A stretch of 45,141 nt of DNA from Acidimicrobiaceae bacterium (GCA_013044265.1 JABEUQ010000033.1:1-45141), one strand, 5' to 3'; positions 33,773 through 43,049 are shown, numbered from the stretch's first letter. A program made the numbers and translations. The notes: generated by a model not told the origin, from the letters alone.

Positions 33773-35563
33773 GTGACGTACCCGACATCAAATAAGCAAC
33801 TCATTGACTGGGTCGAAGAAATAGCGCAACTCACAACCCCCGATCGTATCCACTGGTGCGACGGCTCGGAGCGTGAATATGACGAACTCTGTCAGTTACT
33901 CATCGATCAAGGGACTTTTCTGAAGCTCTCAGACGTGAAGCGCCCCAATAGCTACTACGCGGTCTCGGATCCGAGCGACGTCGCTCGCGTCGAAGATCGC
34001 ACCTACATTTGCTCGACACTCGAGATTGACGCGGGTCCGACGAACAACTGGCGCGACCCCGTCGAAATGCGCGCGACACTCAATGGACTTTTTCAGGGGT
34101 CGATGAAGGGGCGCACCATGTACGTGGTGCCCTTTTCCATGGGTCCGCTCGGATCAGACATTGCCCACCTCGGTGTCGAGATCACCGACTCCGCCTACGT
34201 GGCGGTATCGATGAAGATCATGACTCGCATGGGCCAGCCCGTCTTGGACCTCCTCGGTGAGGATGGCTACTTCGTACCCGCCCTTCACTCGGTGGGCGCT
34301 CCGCTCGCCGACGGCCAATCCGACGTCGCGTGGCCCTGCAACGACGAGCACAAGTACATCGTGCATTTTCCTGAGACCAAGGAAATCATGTCCTTCGGCT
34401 CGGGCTACGGCGGCAACGCGCTCCTGGGCAAGAAGTGCTTCGCACTGCGCATCGCGAGCGTGATGGCGCGCGAGGGCGGCTGGCTGGCTGAACACATGCT
34501 GATCTTGAAGCTCACCAGTCCCGCGGGCGTGTCACGCTACATTGCCGCGGCTTTCCCGTCGGCGTGCGGCAAGACCAACCTCGCCATGTTGGTCCCCACT
34601 TTGCCGGGCTGGAGCGTCGAGACCATTGGCGACGACATCTGCTGGATGAAGCCAGGGACCGACGGTCGCCTCTACGCGATCAACCCCGAAGCGGGATTCT
34701 TCGGCGTGGCGCCGGGCACTAATTACGAGACGAACCCCAACGCCATGAAGAGCGTCACGAAGAACACCATCTTCACCAACGTCGCCCTCACCGCCGACGG
34801 GGACGTGTGGTGGGAGGGGATGCCGCTGCCCGATACCGCCATCACCGACTGGCGTGGCCAGGCCTGGAGCCCCGACTCGGGCACTCCCGCGGCGCACCCC
34901 AACTCGCGCTTCACGTGCCCGGCAAATCAGGACCCCGCCATTGCGCCCGAATGGGAGGATCCCGCCGGTGTGCCCATCGACGCCATCCTCTTTGGTGGAC
35001 GTCGTGCCAGTGTGGTGCCACTGGTGACGCAGTCACGCGACTGGGCCAATGGTGTCTTCATGGGATCGATCGTCGCTTCGGAGACCACCGCCGCGGCCAC
35101 GGGCGCCGTCGGCAATCTGCGCCACGACCCTTTTGCCATGCTGCCCTTTTGCGGGTACAACATGGCGGACTACTTCGGTCACTGGTTAAGTTTCGCCCAG
35201 AACCACGATGAATCCAAGCTGCCCAAGATCTTCTACGTGAACTGGTTCCGCAAGGGTGACGATGGTCGCTGGCTGTGGCCGGGCTTCGGCGAGAACAGCC
35301 GCGTCCTCGAGTGGATCTTTAACCGCGTCGCCAACGATGCGGACGCGGTCGAAACACCGATCGGCTTCGTGCCAACGCTGGACTCGCTGGACGTCTCTGG
35401 GGTGAACGTGACCCCCGCCGATATGGCCGAGTTGCTCAACGTGAACGTGGAGGAGTGGCGAGCCGAGGTGCCCGGTATCCGTGAGTACTTCGCGAAGTTC
35501 GCCGAACGACTCCCCCAAGACCTTCACGCTCAAGTCGACCAGCTCGAGGCTCGTCTGCACTAG
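33773..35563 (+). CDS. pckG: Phosphoenolpyruvate carboxykinase (GTP)
   Basis: PckG converts oxaloacetate and GTP to PEP, CO2 and GDP, linking the TCA cycle to gluconeogenesis; it works with fumC-type TCA enzymes. The product (596 residues) has the P-loop [15 protein letters not shown] with the reactive Cys, the GTP-specific segment [25 protein letters not shown], and the conserved N-terminal [11 protein letters not shown]. The track start is the ATG at 33758, but GGAGG at 33760-33764 lies 8 nt before the GTG at 33773 ([16 protein letters not shown]). That start fits both the binding site and the family N-terminus. Only GAGAG precedes the ATG. A long hairpin follows the gene. Confidence 0.94.
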   Translation: MTYPTSNKQLIDWVEEIAQLTTPDRIHWCDGSEREYDELCQLLIDQGTFLKLSDVKRPNSYYAVSDPSDVARVEDRTYICSTLEIDAGPTNNWRDPVEMRATLNGLFQGSMKGRTMYVVPFSMGPLGSDIAHLGVEITDSAYVAVSMKIMTRMGQPVLDLLGEDGYFVPALHSVGAPLADGQSDVAWPCNDEHKYIVHFPETKEIMSFGSGYGGNALLGKKCFALRIASVMAREGGWLAEHMLILKLTSPAGVSRYIAAAFPSACGKTNLAMLVPTLPGWSVETIGDDICWMKPGTDGRLYAINPEAGFFGVAPGTNYETNPNAMKSVTKNTIFTNVALTADGDVWWEGMPLPDTAITDWRGQAWSPDSGTPAAHPNSRFTCPANQDPAIAPEWEDPAGVPIDAILFGGRRASVVPLVTQSRDWANGVFMGSIVASETTAAATGAVGNLRHDPFAMLPFCGYNMADYFGHWLSFAQNHDESKLPKIFYVNWFRKGDDGRWLWPGFGENSRVLEWIFNRVANDADAVETPIGFVPTLDSLDVSGVNVTPADMAELLNVNVEEWRAEVPGIREYFAKFAERLPQDLHAQVDQLEARLH

Positions 35564-35573
35564 GACCTCACGC

Positions 35574-35612
35574 ATAACCCGGCTCTCGACGATCACGTCG
35601 GAGCTGGGTTAT
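35574..35612 (+). terminator. Long hairpin between pckG and the next GNAT gene
   Basis: ATAACCCGGCTC pairs with GAGCTGGGTTAT (12 bp, one G-U) and the inside continues as CGACG-ATCA-CGTCG, so about 17 pairs with one bulged T. It begins 11 nt after the pckG stop and ends 8 nt before the ATG of the next gene. The following CGTCGTTC has no T-run, so it may be an attenuator or start-site hairpin as well as a terminator. Confidence 0.55.
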
Positions 35613-35620
35613 CGTCGTTC

Positions 35621-36136
35621 ATGGCTCTGGTGCTTCGATCATTCACTCACGACGACGAAGTGACGGGTCGCCGGGCGCACGAGGAACTCGCCGCTGATGA
35701 TTTCGTCTTTCTCTGGGGCTACGAGCCCTCGATGGGATGGGACGATTATCTGACAATGCTCGCAGACTATGCCGCGGGGCGAAACATCTCCGCCGAGCAT
35801 GTCGCGTCCACGCTCCTGGCCGCTGACGTCGACGGAGAAATAGTGGGTCGCGTCTCGATCCGATTCTCCCTCAACGACTTTCTCTTCGCCCGCGGCGGCC
35901 ACATTGGCTACGCCGTGCGACCGGCGTTTCGCCGGCGCGGCTACGCCACCACGATCCTTCGCCAGGGGCTCGCCATTGCTCACGCCCACGACGTCGACCC
36001 CATCCTGGTGACCTGCAATGACACCAATATCGCTTCGGCGAGCGTCATCGAACGCTGCGGCGGCATCTTTGAATCCATGTTCATCGACGACGATGGCACG
36101 CGTATTCGGCGCTACATGATGGCGCTACCCGACTGA
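35621..36136 (+). CDS. GNAT family N-acetyltransferase
   Basis: The 171-residue product has a GNAT fold: LVLRSFTHDDEVTGRRAHEEL at the start, the acetyl-CoA site IGYAVRPAFRRRGYATTILRQGLAIA and VTCNDTNIASASVIERCGGIFES near the end. The substrate is unknown. There is no Shine-Dalgarno before the ATG; a large hairpin ends only 8 nt upstream. The transcript may be leaderless, or translation may depend on opening the hairpin. The gene ends 45 nt from the convergent unknown gene. Confidence 0.83.
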   Translation: MALVLRSFTHDDEVTGRRAHEELAADDFVFLWGYEPSMGWDDYLTMLADYAAGRNISAEHVASTLLAADVDGEIVGRVSIRFSLNDFLFARGGHIGYAVRPAFRRRGYATTILRQGLAIAHAHDVDPILVTCNDTNIASASVIERCGGIFESMFIDDDGTRIRRYMMALPD

Positions 36137-36181
36137 GGTCGCGAACGTTTCGTGAGTCGCCGCCTCCTGAAGTCGTGTGAT

Positions 36182-36616
36182 TCAGCCCGCGTGGTCGTCA
36201 ATGAACATGGTCAACTCATTCACTTCATACTGCAGCGTGCCCAGCAGCGTCGTGCGGTATCTCATCTCCTCGCGCACGGCGCGCGACGCGACGTCCGCGA
36301 CGTCCGCGAGGGTCTTCTTCTGGTCCTTCGCGGATAATCGTGCCCGTTCGGCGAGGTCAGTACAACACATCGCGTAGGCCACGTCGCTGTGCACTTCGAG
36401 CTCGAGCACTTCGGCGAGGGCGCGCTCGCCTCGAGCGACACGATGCTCGACAAAATGCTGCGACGTCGTGTCGTGGTGGCCACTCGCGCGCCATCTCGCA
36501 ATGGCGTCGTCGCGAAGACTGGTGAAGTGCACCCGGCGATACGATTCGGTGACGCGCAAGGCGTTGCACTCGACCAGTAATTGCTCAGTGGCGATCGCGT
36601 CGTGTTCGAGGTCCAT
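36182..36616 (-). CDS. Unknown all-helical protein
   Basis: I do not recognise this 144-residue protein. It is highly charged and predicted to be largely helical: MDLEHDAIATEQLLVECNALRVTESYRR, then EHRVARGERALAEVLELEVHSDVAYAMCCTDLAERARL and a Lys/Asp-rich stretch. It has no membrane segment, signal peptide or zinc motif beyond a lone CC pair. It sits between two convergent/co-directed genes, 55 nt upstream of the end of ndh. The ATG start and sequence composition support a real gene; no function is offered. Confidence 0.55.
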   Translation of the reverse strand: MDLEHDAIATEQLLVECNALRVTESYRRVHFTSLRDDAIARWRASGHHDTTSQHFVEHRVARGERALAEVLELEVHSDVAYAMCCTDLAERARLSAKDQKKTLADVADVASRAVREEMRYRTTLLGTLQYEVNELTMFIDDHAG

Positions 36617-36671
36617 CGTGTCCTATCCGTTGGGAGTGCGCATCTCGCGGGACCGGTTGTCGCGGTGGTTG

Positions 36672-37988
36672 TCAGTCCGCCGTTTCAGCGTCGGCCACGA
36701 TTAGGCGAGGGCCCGAGGGCCAGTCGAAGTAGCGCCAGGTCCAGTTGATCATGACGCGCAACTTGTTGCGAAAACCCACCAAATACCACAGGTGCAGACC
36801 CAACCACGCCAACCACCCCAGAGTCCCCTTCACCGTGGGGCCCTTGGGGAGTGTCGCGACAGCGGCGTGACGTCCGATGGTCGCCATGATGCCCTTGTCG
36901 CGGAATTTAAAGGGCACGACGGCCTTACCGTCGAGCTGGCGCGCAATCTGTGCCGCCACGTGGCGTCCGGACTGCATCGCCACGGGTGCGAGTTGAGGAT
37001 AGAAAGTGTTGTCACCACTGGGAATGGCCGCGGAGTCGCCTACCGCCCACGCGTTGGTGCGGTCGGCGATCTGCAGGAACTCGTTCACCCGCACTCGTCC
37101 GCCCGGTCCGGTCTTGTCTTGCACGTCCGAGGCCAGCGTCCCATTGGCGGTCACGCCAGCGGCCCAGATCACCGCGGCAACCCGCAAACGTTCACCATCG
37201 GCAAAGCGAATGGCGTGTTCTTCAACTTCAACGACGCTACGACCGAACTCGACCTCGACACCCATGCGTTCGAGCTCCTTCAATGCGTAGGCACTGGCCT
37301 TCTCCGGGAAGGGGGTGAGTAGGCGCGGTGCCATGTCGACGAGAATCACTCGAACACGAGTCGGATCGAGCTTGAGACCATCACGCTTGATGACTGTCTT
37401 AATCAACTCAGAAAGTGCGCCCGAGGTTTCGACCCCCGTTGGGCCACCCCCGACGATGACGAAGTTGAGCCCGATCGGAGCAGTATCCGCCACCGCGTCA
37501 GCGTGCTCCAGGGCTGAGAGTAAGCGATTGCGCAGGCGACGCGCGTCAGCCAGGGAGTACAGGGGAATAGCGTGCTGCGACGCCCCGGGGATGCCAAAAA
37601 AGGCCGCCGTCGCACCAGTAGCGATAACCAAATGGTCGTAGGCGAGTTCGGCGTCGTCACTGAGCACCACGACCTGGCGCTCATGATCGACGTGACTCAC
37701 CTGACCGTGGCGAAACCGCACGTTCGGTGCCTTACCAAAGACCGTACGGATGGGGTACGCAACTTCGGCGGGTTCGAGCATCGCGGTGGCGACCTGGTAG
37801 AGCAGGGGCAGGAATGTGTGGAAATTGTGACGGTCAATGATGGTGACTCGAACGTTCTTGTCGACGAGACCACGCGCAACCTCTAAGCCACCGAATCCAC
37901 CGCCCACGATGACCACGTGGGGCCAGTGAGAGAGATCAGGTTGCACCGGAGCGGGTTTGGTCGAAAGGGCCATATCCAAATTAATCAT
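36672..37988 (-). CDS. ndh: Type II NADH:quinone oxidoreductase (Ndh-2)
   Basis: Ndh-2 is a single-subunit, non-proton-pumping NADH dehydrogenase bound to the inner membrane face. The 438-residue product has the FAD motif VVIVGGGFGGLEVARGL, the NADH motif FVIVGGGPTGVETSGAL, the quinone-site segment DRHNFHTFLPLLYQVATAMLEPAEVAYPIR, and VAMQSGRHVAAQIARQL. The C-terminal region ends in a Trp/Leu-rich helix (GWLAWLGLHLWYLVGFRNKLRVMINW) that anchors it. The MFS permease gene lies 16 nt upstream on the same strand and may be co-transcribed. Confidence 0.94.
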   Translation of the reverse strand: MINLDMALSTKPAPVQPDLSHWPHVVIVGGGFGGLEVARGLVDKNVRVTIIDRHNFHTFLPLLYQVATAMLEPAEVAYPIRTVFGKAPNVRFRHGQVSHVDHERQVVVLSDDAELAYDHLVIATGATAAFFGIPGASQHAIPLYSLADARRLRNRLLSALEHADAVADTAPIGLNFVIVGGGPTGVETSGALSELIKTVIKRDGLKLDPTRVRVILVDMAPRLLTPFPEKASAYALKELERMGVEVEFGRSVVEVEEHAIRFADGERLRVAAVIWAAGVTANGTLASDVQDKTGPGGRVRVNEFLQIADRTNAWAVGDSAAIPSGDNTFYPQLAPVAMQSGRHVAAQIARQLDGKAVVPFKFRDKGIMATIGRHAAVATLPKGPTVKGTLGWLAWLGLHLWYLVGFRNKLRVMINWTWRYFDWPSGPRLIVADAETAD

Positions 37989-38004
37989 ACTTCAGGCGAA
38001 TTAA

Positions 38005-39306
38005 TTACATTTCGTGATGGCTGAGCCTTCGACCCGCGAAATACGTCACGCCGCCCACCACCATCACCAGGGCCAGGAACTGATCCCCCACTCCAAAACC
38101 CAAGTTGATGGCGACAGGAATCAAGGCCCCCACCACCCAAGCAAGTTGCTGTCGCACGGCGAAGCGCGCGAAGGTGCGCCCCTGTGCGCCGGTGGGCACG
38201 AGACGTTGAGTGATCGCGTCGAAGCTGGGCTGAGCCACCGCAGCGCAGAGCCCCAGCCAGCCCGCGAGCAACGATTGGGTGGTGAGGGTCGGGTGACGCG
38301 AAGCGACCCCTGCCCCGACGCCGGTGCTGAGCACGGCGAGGGCGAGTAACGACGACTCGGCGAGGGCGTTACGCATGCGAGTGACGAGGCCCAGTCCGAG
38401 TAGTGAACCCAGGGCGCTCGCCGAGAGAGCGAAGGCGAACCACTGTAGTCCGGCGTGATCACGACGCAACCCGAAGGCGAGGAGGAAAGAGCCGAAACCC
38501 ACGCCGAAGCGCATCAGCGCTGATGCGCTCAGGCTCCAGGTGACCTCACCCACCCCCAAAGGAATGAGTGCGTGCAAATCGCGCTCCTCGGGGGTCATAC
38601 TCACCTCGTCACGCAGAACTTTCACTGGTCGCTGGAGTCGCAAACTCGCAACCGTGCCGACGGCGAACACGACGGCGGCGAACACGAGGACGCTGGTCGC
38701 CCCCAGCGTCTTTAGTATCGCTGCACCGAGAGAACCGGCAACTAGTCCGCTGAGAGTACCCAGCAGCGTGAGTTGAGCGTTGAAGCCAGCGAAGCCTCGA
38801 CGCTCCCTCACGCCTTCGCTCGGCCAACCCGACTGTCCCACGCTGGTCGCGTGCTCGCGGAACTGATCGGTACGGGCCATCTCGGGCACCAGGGCGCCAC
38901 GTGTGACACCGTAGAGCTTGGAGGAGACCAGGACCGCGAAAGCCTCAGGAAAGAGCCACAGAGAGTTGAGATGTTGGCTCATCGACCAGCACAGCAGGAC
39001 GCGTGACGACGCTGAGAGGGCAACCAGGATCCGGCGACCGTTCGCCGAACGGTCGATGAGAGGACCCAGAATCGGTGAAACTACGGCGAAGGGTGCGATG
39101 GTCAATAGCAGGTAGGCCAGTACCTTGGATTTGGCTTCAGTAGGTGACACCGAAAAAAATAAGGAACCCGCGAGCGATACCGTGACGAGCGTGTCACCAG
39201 CCATCATCACTACGTGCACGAGAGCGAGTCGACCGAAGGCGGTGCCCTGATCGAAGAGGTCCTGTAGGGACGCCCACGCCAGTGAGGCCAGTCCACGTCG
39301 ACGCAC
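38005..39306 (-). CDS. Major facilitator superfamily transporter
   Basis: The 433-residue protein has about twelve hydrophobic segments, with LALVHVVMMAGDTLVTVSLAGSLFF near the start, APFAVVSPILGPLIDRSANGRR (an MFS motif-A-like loop between helices 2 and 3), and a cytosolic loop with VKVLRDEVSMTPEERDLHALIPLG in the middle. The family exports drugs or metabolites by proton antiport; the substrate is unknown. The GTG start is the first in frame. It lies 16 nt before ndh. The 255-bp gap upstream (39307-39561) shows no gene or clear promoter. Confidence 0.82.
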   Translation of the reverse strand: MRRRGLASLAWASLQDLFDQGTAFGRLALVHVVMMAGDTLVTVSLAGSLFFSVSPTEAKSKVLAYLLLTIAPFAVVSPILGPLIDRSANGRRILVALSASSRVLLCWSMSQHLNSLWLFPEAFAVLVSSKLYGVTRGALVPEMARTDQFREHATSVGQSGWPSEGVRERRGFAGFNAQLTLLGTLSGLVAGSLGAAILKTLGATSVLVFAAVVFAVGTVASLRLQRPVKVLRDEVSMTPEERDLHALIPLGVGEVTWSLSASALMRFGVGFGSFLLAFGLRRDHAGLQWFAFALSASALGSLLGLGLVTRMRNALAESSLLALAVLSTGVGAGVASRHPTLTTQSLLAGWLGLCAAVAQPSFDAITQRLVPTGAQGRTFARFAVRQQLAWVVGALIPVAINLGFGVGDQFLALVMVVGGVTYFAGRRLSHHEM

Positions 39307-39561
39307 GCCACTACCCTAGTGAAACGAGCCAGTCGGCCCAGACTTCGGACCTCGAAAAATTATTTCGCTGTTGTAGCTGGCCGAGTCACGCGCCTGCGCA
39401 GATCAACTGCACGAGCGATTCGAGTTATCCGAGTGACCAAGGCCCTAGTGTGCGTCCTTTCACGGGTATGGCCCAACGACTGATGGTGACACCAACCGCG
39501 TCACCTTCTGGATGGGGTTCGTTTCATGAGGTTTGCACAACTTTCGACGACGCGTTCTCGC

Positions 39562-39963
39562 CTAGGAGTACTCGTCGTCGTCTCGATCGAAGAGTCCTCC
39601 ATGGGCTTCGCCTCTCAGCGTGAGCGTGGGTTTCTTAGTGTTGAAGTTATAGGCGTTGAGATGGTCGTTCTCACGACTGTACTTTCCGGCTTTGACGTCC
39701 TTCATATATTGTCGCTCTCCCGACATCACCCGTCGCGTCAATAACATCGCCGAGAAGACTAGGAGAGCCCCTAGAACAAGAAAGAGGAATCCCTCGGCGT
39801 AGGGCCAGATGATATCGATGCACTGCGAGGTAGTCGAGGTACTCTGCGTGGAATGAGCGACGTCGTCGTTGCAACGGGCGTTGAGAACCCCCTCATGATG
39901 CAATAGCCAACCGCCGAGCGCTGCGGACCCCAGGCCCAGAATGAACAGCAAGCGTCGACCCAT
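39562..39963 (-). CDS. Small membrane protein of unknown function
   Basis: The 133-residue product has two hydrophobic helices: GRRLLFILGLGSAALGGWLL near the N-terminus, and IWPYAEGFLFLVLGALLVFSAMLL. Between them lies a Cys/Ser/Thr loop (ARCNDDVAHSTQSTSTTSQCIDI) with two Cys that could form a disulfide. The C-terminal half is charged and cytosolic (KDVKAGKYSRENDHLNAYNF). The track start at 40005 is replaced by the ATG at 39963, which gives a normal signal-anchor start; a TATTTT box lies 6 nt upstream, suggesting a leaderless transcript. No function can be named. Confidence 0.6.
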   Translation of the reverse strand: MGRRLLFILGLGSAALGGWLLHHEGVLNARCNDDVAHSTQSTSTTSQCIDIIWPYAEGFLFLVLGALLVFSAMLLTRRVMSGERQYMKDVKAGKYSRENDHLNAYNFNTKKPTLTLRGEAHGGLFDRDDDEYS

Positions 39964-40016
39964 AAGGTCAAAATACGACCGCTTTCTCGCAAACGTCGAG
40001 ACCAAAAGACATCTCT

Positions 40017-40409
40017 ATGACAACAACAGAGCAAATCTTGATTTTTGATGGCGAGTGCGGTTTTTGCACCGCGTGCGCCCAGTGGATTGAGCGGCGCTGG
40101 ACGCGCACGCCGATACCGCGCAGCATTGCGTGGCAATCAGTGGAGCACGAACTGCCCGATTACTCAACACCGACGCCACGACAGATGAGCGAATCGGTGT
40201 GGTGGATTAGCGGCGATCAGCGAGACGCCGGTGCACGCGCCGTCGCCCGAGCACTCCTGGCTACTTCATCGCCGTGGCGACTCGTGGGCCGAGCGCTACT
40301 CAGTGCGCCCCTCTCGTGGCTCGCCGAACCCGCCTACCGCGTCGTGGCACGCCACCGTCACCGATTCCCGGGGTCGACGAGTGCGTGCCACGTGCGCGAC
40401 GATGGATGA
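40017..40409 (+). CDS. DCC-family thiol-disulfide protein (DUF393, YuxK-like)
   Basis: DCC proteins have a thioredoxin-like fold and the motif D-x-x-C-x-x-C near the N-terminus. This 130-residue product starts ILIFDGECGFCTACAQWIERR, matching it (Cys-Gly-Phe-Cys). Members are proposed to act in thiol-disulfide exchange; partners are unknown. It ends one nt from the convergent methyltransferase of the putative reactive-sulfur operon. A thiol-redox role would fit that neighbourhood, but the opposite strand means it is not in the operon. Confidence 0.85.
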   Translation: MTTTEQILIFDGECGFCTACAQWIERRWTRTPIPRSIAWQSVEHELPDYSTPTPRQMSESVWWISGDQRDAGARAVARALLATSSPWRLVGRALLSAPLSWLAEPAYRVVARHRHRFPGSTSACHVRDDG

Positions 40410-40410
40410 T

Positions 40411-41184
40411 CTACACGTTCCACCATATTGTGGCGAGTTCACGCTGTAGCAACGGCGGATTTGCTTGCATGTACTCCAGTACTTCGCCCTCTCGCTCCTC
40501 GGGTAGACACAATCGCACCCGGTTGAAGTGAGCGGCTTGCTCAAGGTCCTGCTCAACGCGCATCGGACCATCCCAGTGCTCGATGGACGCTTCGATGTCC
40601 ATCTCTCTCAAAACGGCCATCAGGTCCTCGGGGGTGGGGGTCGAAGGACGTTCGAGCTGCCAGAAGTGACGCCACGCTCCCGAGAGAGTAACCAGGGGGT
40701 GATGACGGGGTAGCTCGAGCACCACGCGCTGGGTGGCGTGATCGCTGAGAGCGCGAAGGAACGGCACGATATCGGACACGTTGTAGACCACGTGGTGAGC
40801 CGTCACCACGTCGGCACGAGGCACTGCACTCGCCACCGCCGGCCAGAACCCAAGGTGCGTCTCAGCACTGAGCCCGCGAGCGGCAGCATTCGCCGCGAAC
40901 ATTTCGAGCATCTCACCCTGGTGATCCACTCCGATGACGCGCGAGGCGGGCGGGGTCAGCGCAAAGGCCGCGATGCCCCCGCCGCAACCGACGTCCAACA
41001 CCGAAGCGGACTCTCCCAACACTTCGCGCGCGCGACCGTGCGATGGATTGTTGGGGACCACCTCGGGCACGTTAAAGAGAACGGGCGGATGGATCCAGGG
41101 ATCCTCGCTGGCGAGTGCGAGAATCCCTGGAGGAATTGCCCACGCTTCTAGAGCATGGGCCCAAGCGGTAGCGGCGGAACTCAC
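40411..41184 (-). CDS. Class I SAM-dependent methyltransferase
   Basis: The product (about 257 residues) has motif I ASVLDVGCGGGIAAFAL, the acidic strand-2 end VIGVDHQGEMLEMF, motif ADVVTAHHVVYNV and a post-motif VVLELPRHHPLV. The target is unknown. The track ORF begins at 41241, inside the preceding small Cys-rich gene; the GTG at 41184 overlaps that gene's stop as GTGA, so 41184 is chosen. Translation coupling with the 53-residue protein suggests a shared job. It is the last gene of the cstR-like/CoA-disulfide-reductase cluster. Confidence 0.8.
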   Translation of the reverse strand: MSSAATAWAHALEAWAIPPGILALASEDPWIHPPVLFNVPEVVPNNPSHGRAREVLGESASVLDVGCGGGIAAFALTPPASRVIGVDHQGEMLEMFAANAAARGLSAETHLGFWPAVASAVPRADVVTAHHVVYNVSDIVPFLRALSDHATQRVVLELPRHHPLVTLSGAWRHFWQLERPSTPTPEDLMAVLREMDIEASIEHWDGPMRVEQDLEQAAHFNRVRLCLPEEREGEVLEYMQANPPLLQRELATIWWNV

Positions 41185-41342
41185 CGATTGAGTAGCCGCG
41201 AGAAGAAACCGCCGGTAGAGGGCTCGGCGACACACGCACAACGATCAGCCTTGGCGACACCCTTGAGGGCTTGTTCGATGTGGTTGCCACAGCCCGCCCA
41301 AGTGGGCTTACCGCAACGACGACAAGTGGTCCGGTGACACAT
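41181..41342 (-). CDS. Conserved-looking 53-residue Cys-rich protein (not in ORF track)
   Basis: The minus strand encodes 53 residues beginning MCHRTTCRRCGKPTWAGCG and ending FFSRLLNR. Five of its six Cys fall in a compact pattern (CRRCGKPTWAGCG, then CAC), likely a zinc or other metal site. I recall similar short CxxCGK.TWxGCGxH proteins as widespread but of unknown function; this is a memory-based resemblance. AGGAAGT lies close to the ATG. It is too short for the ORF track. It follows the CoA-disulfide-reductase gene by 57 nt and overlaps the methyltransferase start by 4 nt. Confidence 0.75.
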   Translation of the reverse strand: MCHRTTCRRCGKPTWAGCGNHIEQALKGVAKADRCACVAEPSTGGFFSRLLNR

Positions 41343-41399
41343 ACTTCCTACTTTCCTAGTTGGTTTTTGTTATTGGTGAAACACACAATCTCGTGATTC

Positions 41400-43049
41400 T
41401 CAGTGGCTGAGTGTCTCGAGTGTCGGGCTGAATGCGGGTGAGTGACTCCAGGTGGCGTATCCACCGTCGAGGTTGCGCACGTCCAGGCCCCATTGGTTGA
41501 GGATCTGAGTGGCGACGTGACCACGCTGACCGACCTGACAAAAGACCATGACTGGACCCTGAGCGATCTCGTCGCGTCGTTCGCGCAATTCATCAACGGG
41601 GATGTTGACGGCGTCGGGCAGCGATCCACGTTCGAATTCGCCACGGCTGCGCACGTCAAGAATTGTCACACCGCGAGAACGCAACTCCTCCACCTCGTGC
41701 CACTGTGCAGTGCGCTCCAGGCCCGAAAGGACGTTGCCCGCAACATAACCCAACATGTTGACTGGGTCCTTGGCCGAGCCGAAGGGCGGAGCGTACGCTA
41801 ATTCGAGGTCAGCGAGCTCCGCGGCACCAATACCCCCGCGAATCGCGGTGGCGAGCACGTCAATGCGCTTGTCAACGCCCTCGGTGCCAACACCCTGGGC
41901 GCCCAAAAGAGCTCCCGAGGTCGGATCAACGAGAATCTTCAGTGACATCGGCCGCGCACCCGGATAGTACCCGGCGTGCGAACTCGGGTGGGTGTGAATG
42001 GCGATAGCCGAACGCCCCGCAGTCGCCAGCCGCTTCTCATTCCACCCGGTCGTGGCGACCGTGAGGTCAAAAACCTTGACGATAGCGGTGCCTATAGTTG
42101 TCCGCGGCCGCACTGGCACCCCGGCGATGTGGTCCGCCACCAGTCGACCGTGGCGATTCGCGATATTGGCTAGTGGCACCAACGTGGCACTTCCGTCCAG
42201 GGCGTCCATCTTCTCAGCCGCATCGCCCAGGGCGTAAATAGTCGGATCACTCGTCTGGTTGAAACCGTTGACCGCAATACCGCCGCGTGATCCAATATCG
42301 AGTCCCGCCTCGCGCGCCAGAGCGGTATCTGGTCGAACGCCAATGGCCAGTACCACCAGGTCGGCATCAATCACTTCGCCCGAGGATAAATGCACTGAGG
42401 TCGGCCCAATCGTGCTGACACTGGTACCTAGATGTAGCTCTACGCCCTGTCGCACGACCTCTTCAGCCACTAAGGCCGCCATTTCCGGGTCGAGGGGGGC
42501 GAGTAGTTGCGTCGAGGCCTCGACAATTCGCGTCGCAATACCACGGTGCACGAGGTTCTCCGCAATCTCAAGTCCGATGAAACCGCCCCCGATGACGACG
42601 GCGTGTCGCGGAGCGTCCTGCACCACTGAAGTGAGTCGCTCCACGTCTTCGACAGTGCGCAACGGGTAGGCACGCTCAATACCGGGAATCGGTGGTACCA
42701 CCGGAGAAGCGCCCGGACTAAGGACGAGGGCGTCGTACGCCAACTCGTACTCCTCATCGCTGTCGAGGTTGCGCACGCGCACGCGACGGGCCTTCGCGTC
42801 GATGCTGAGCGCCTCGCTGTGCACCCGCACGTCAATGCGGAAACGTTCGTGCAACGACTCGGGTGTTTGCAGCAACAACGCGGCCTCGTCCTCGATGACG
42901 CCGCCCACGTAGTAGGGCAATCCGCAATTCGCGTACGAGACGTGCGCGCTGCGTTCGATCACCACGATCGAGGCGTCCTCGATCAGACGGCGCAATCGTG
43001 TCGCCACGGACATCCCGCCGGCCACTCCACCAATAATGACAACATTCAT
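41400..43049 (-). CDS. CoA-disulfide reductase/rhodanese fusion (CoADR-RHD type)
   Basis: This 549-residue protein joins two activities. Residues about 1-440 are a pyridine-nucleotide flavoprotein with VVIIGGVAGGMSVATRL (FAD), the active-site SYANCGLPYYVGG (single Cys at 42, as in CoA-disulfide reductases), VIGGGFIGLEIAENL (NAD(P)H) and a dimerisation domain (YPGARPMSLKILVD). Residues about 455-549 are a rhodanese domain, DVRSRGEFERGSLPDAVNIP and the persulfide loop CQVGQRGHVA. Such fusions reduce CoA disulfide or CoA persulfide and handle sulfane sulfur. It follows the CstR-like repressor by 9 nt, so it is probably the regulated target. Confidence 0.88.
   Translation of the reverse strand: MNVVIIGGVAGGMSVATRLRRLIEDASIVVIERSAHVSYANCGLPYYVGGVIEDEAALLLQTPESLHERFRIDVRVHSEALSIDAKARRVRVRNLDSDEEYELAYDALVLSPGASPVVPPIPGIERAYPLRTVEDVERLTSVVQDAPRHAVVIGGGFIGLEIAENLVHRGIATRIVEASTQLLAPLDPEMAALVAEEVVRQGVELHLGTSVSTIGPTSVHLSSGEVIDADLVVLAIGVRPDTALAREAGLDIGSRGGIAVNGFNQTSDPTIYALGDAAEKMDALDGSATLVPLANIANRHGRLVADHIAGVPVRPRTTIGTAIVKVFDLTVATTGWNEKRLATAGRSAIAIHTHPSSHAGYYPGARPMSLKILVDPTSGALLGAQGVGTEGVDKRIDVLATAIRGGIGAAELADLELAYAPPFGSAKDPVNMLGYVAGNVLSGLERTAQWHEVEELRSRGVTILDVRSRGEFERGSLPDAVNIPVDELRERRDEIAQGPVMVFCQVGQRGHVATQILNQWGLDVRNLDGGYATWSHSPAFSPTLETLSH

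Noticed and set aside
39307-39561. Possible tRNA or small RNA in the 255-bp gap upstream of the MFS gene
   Set aside because: No cloverleaf arms, T-loop consensus or T-run hairpin could be assembled by eye.
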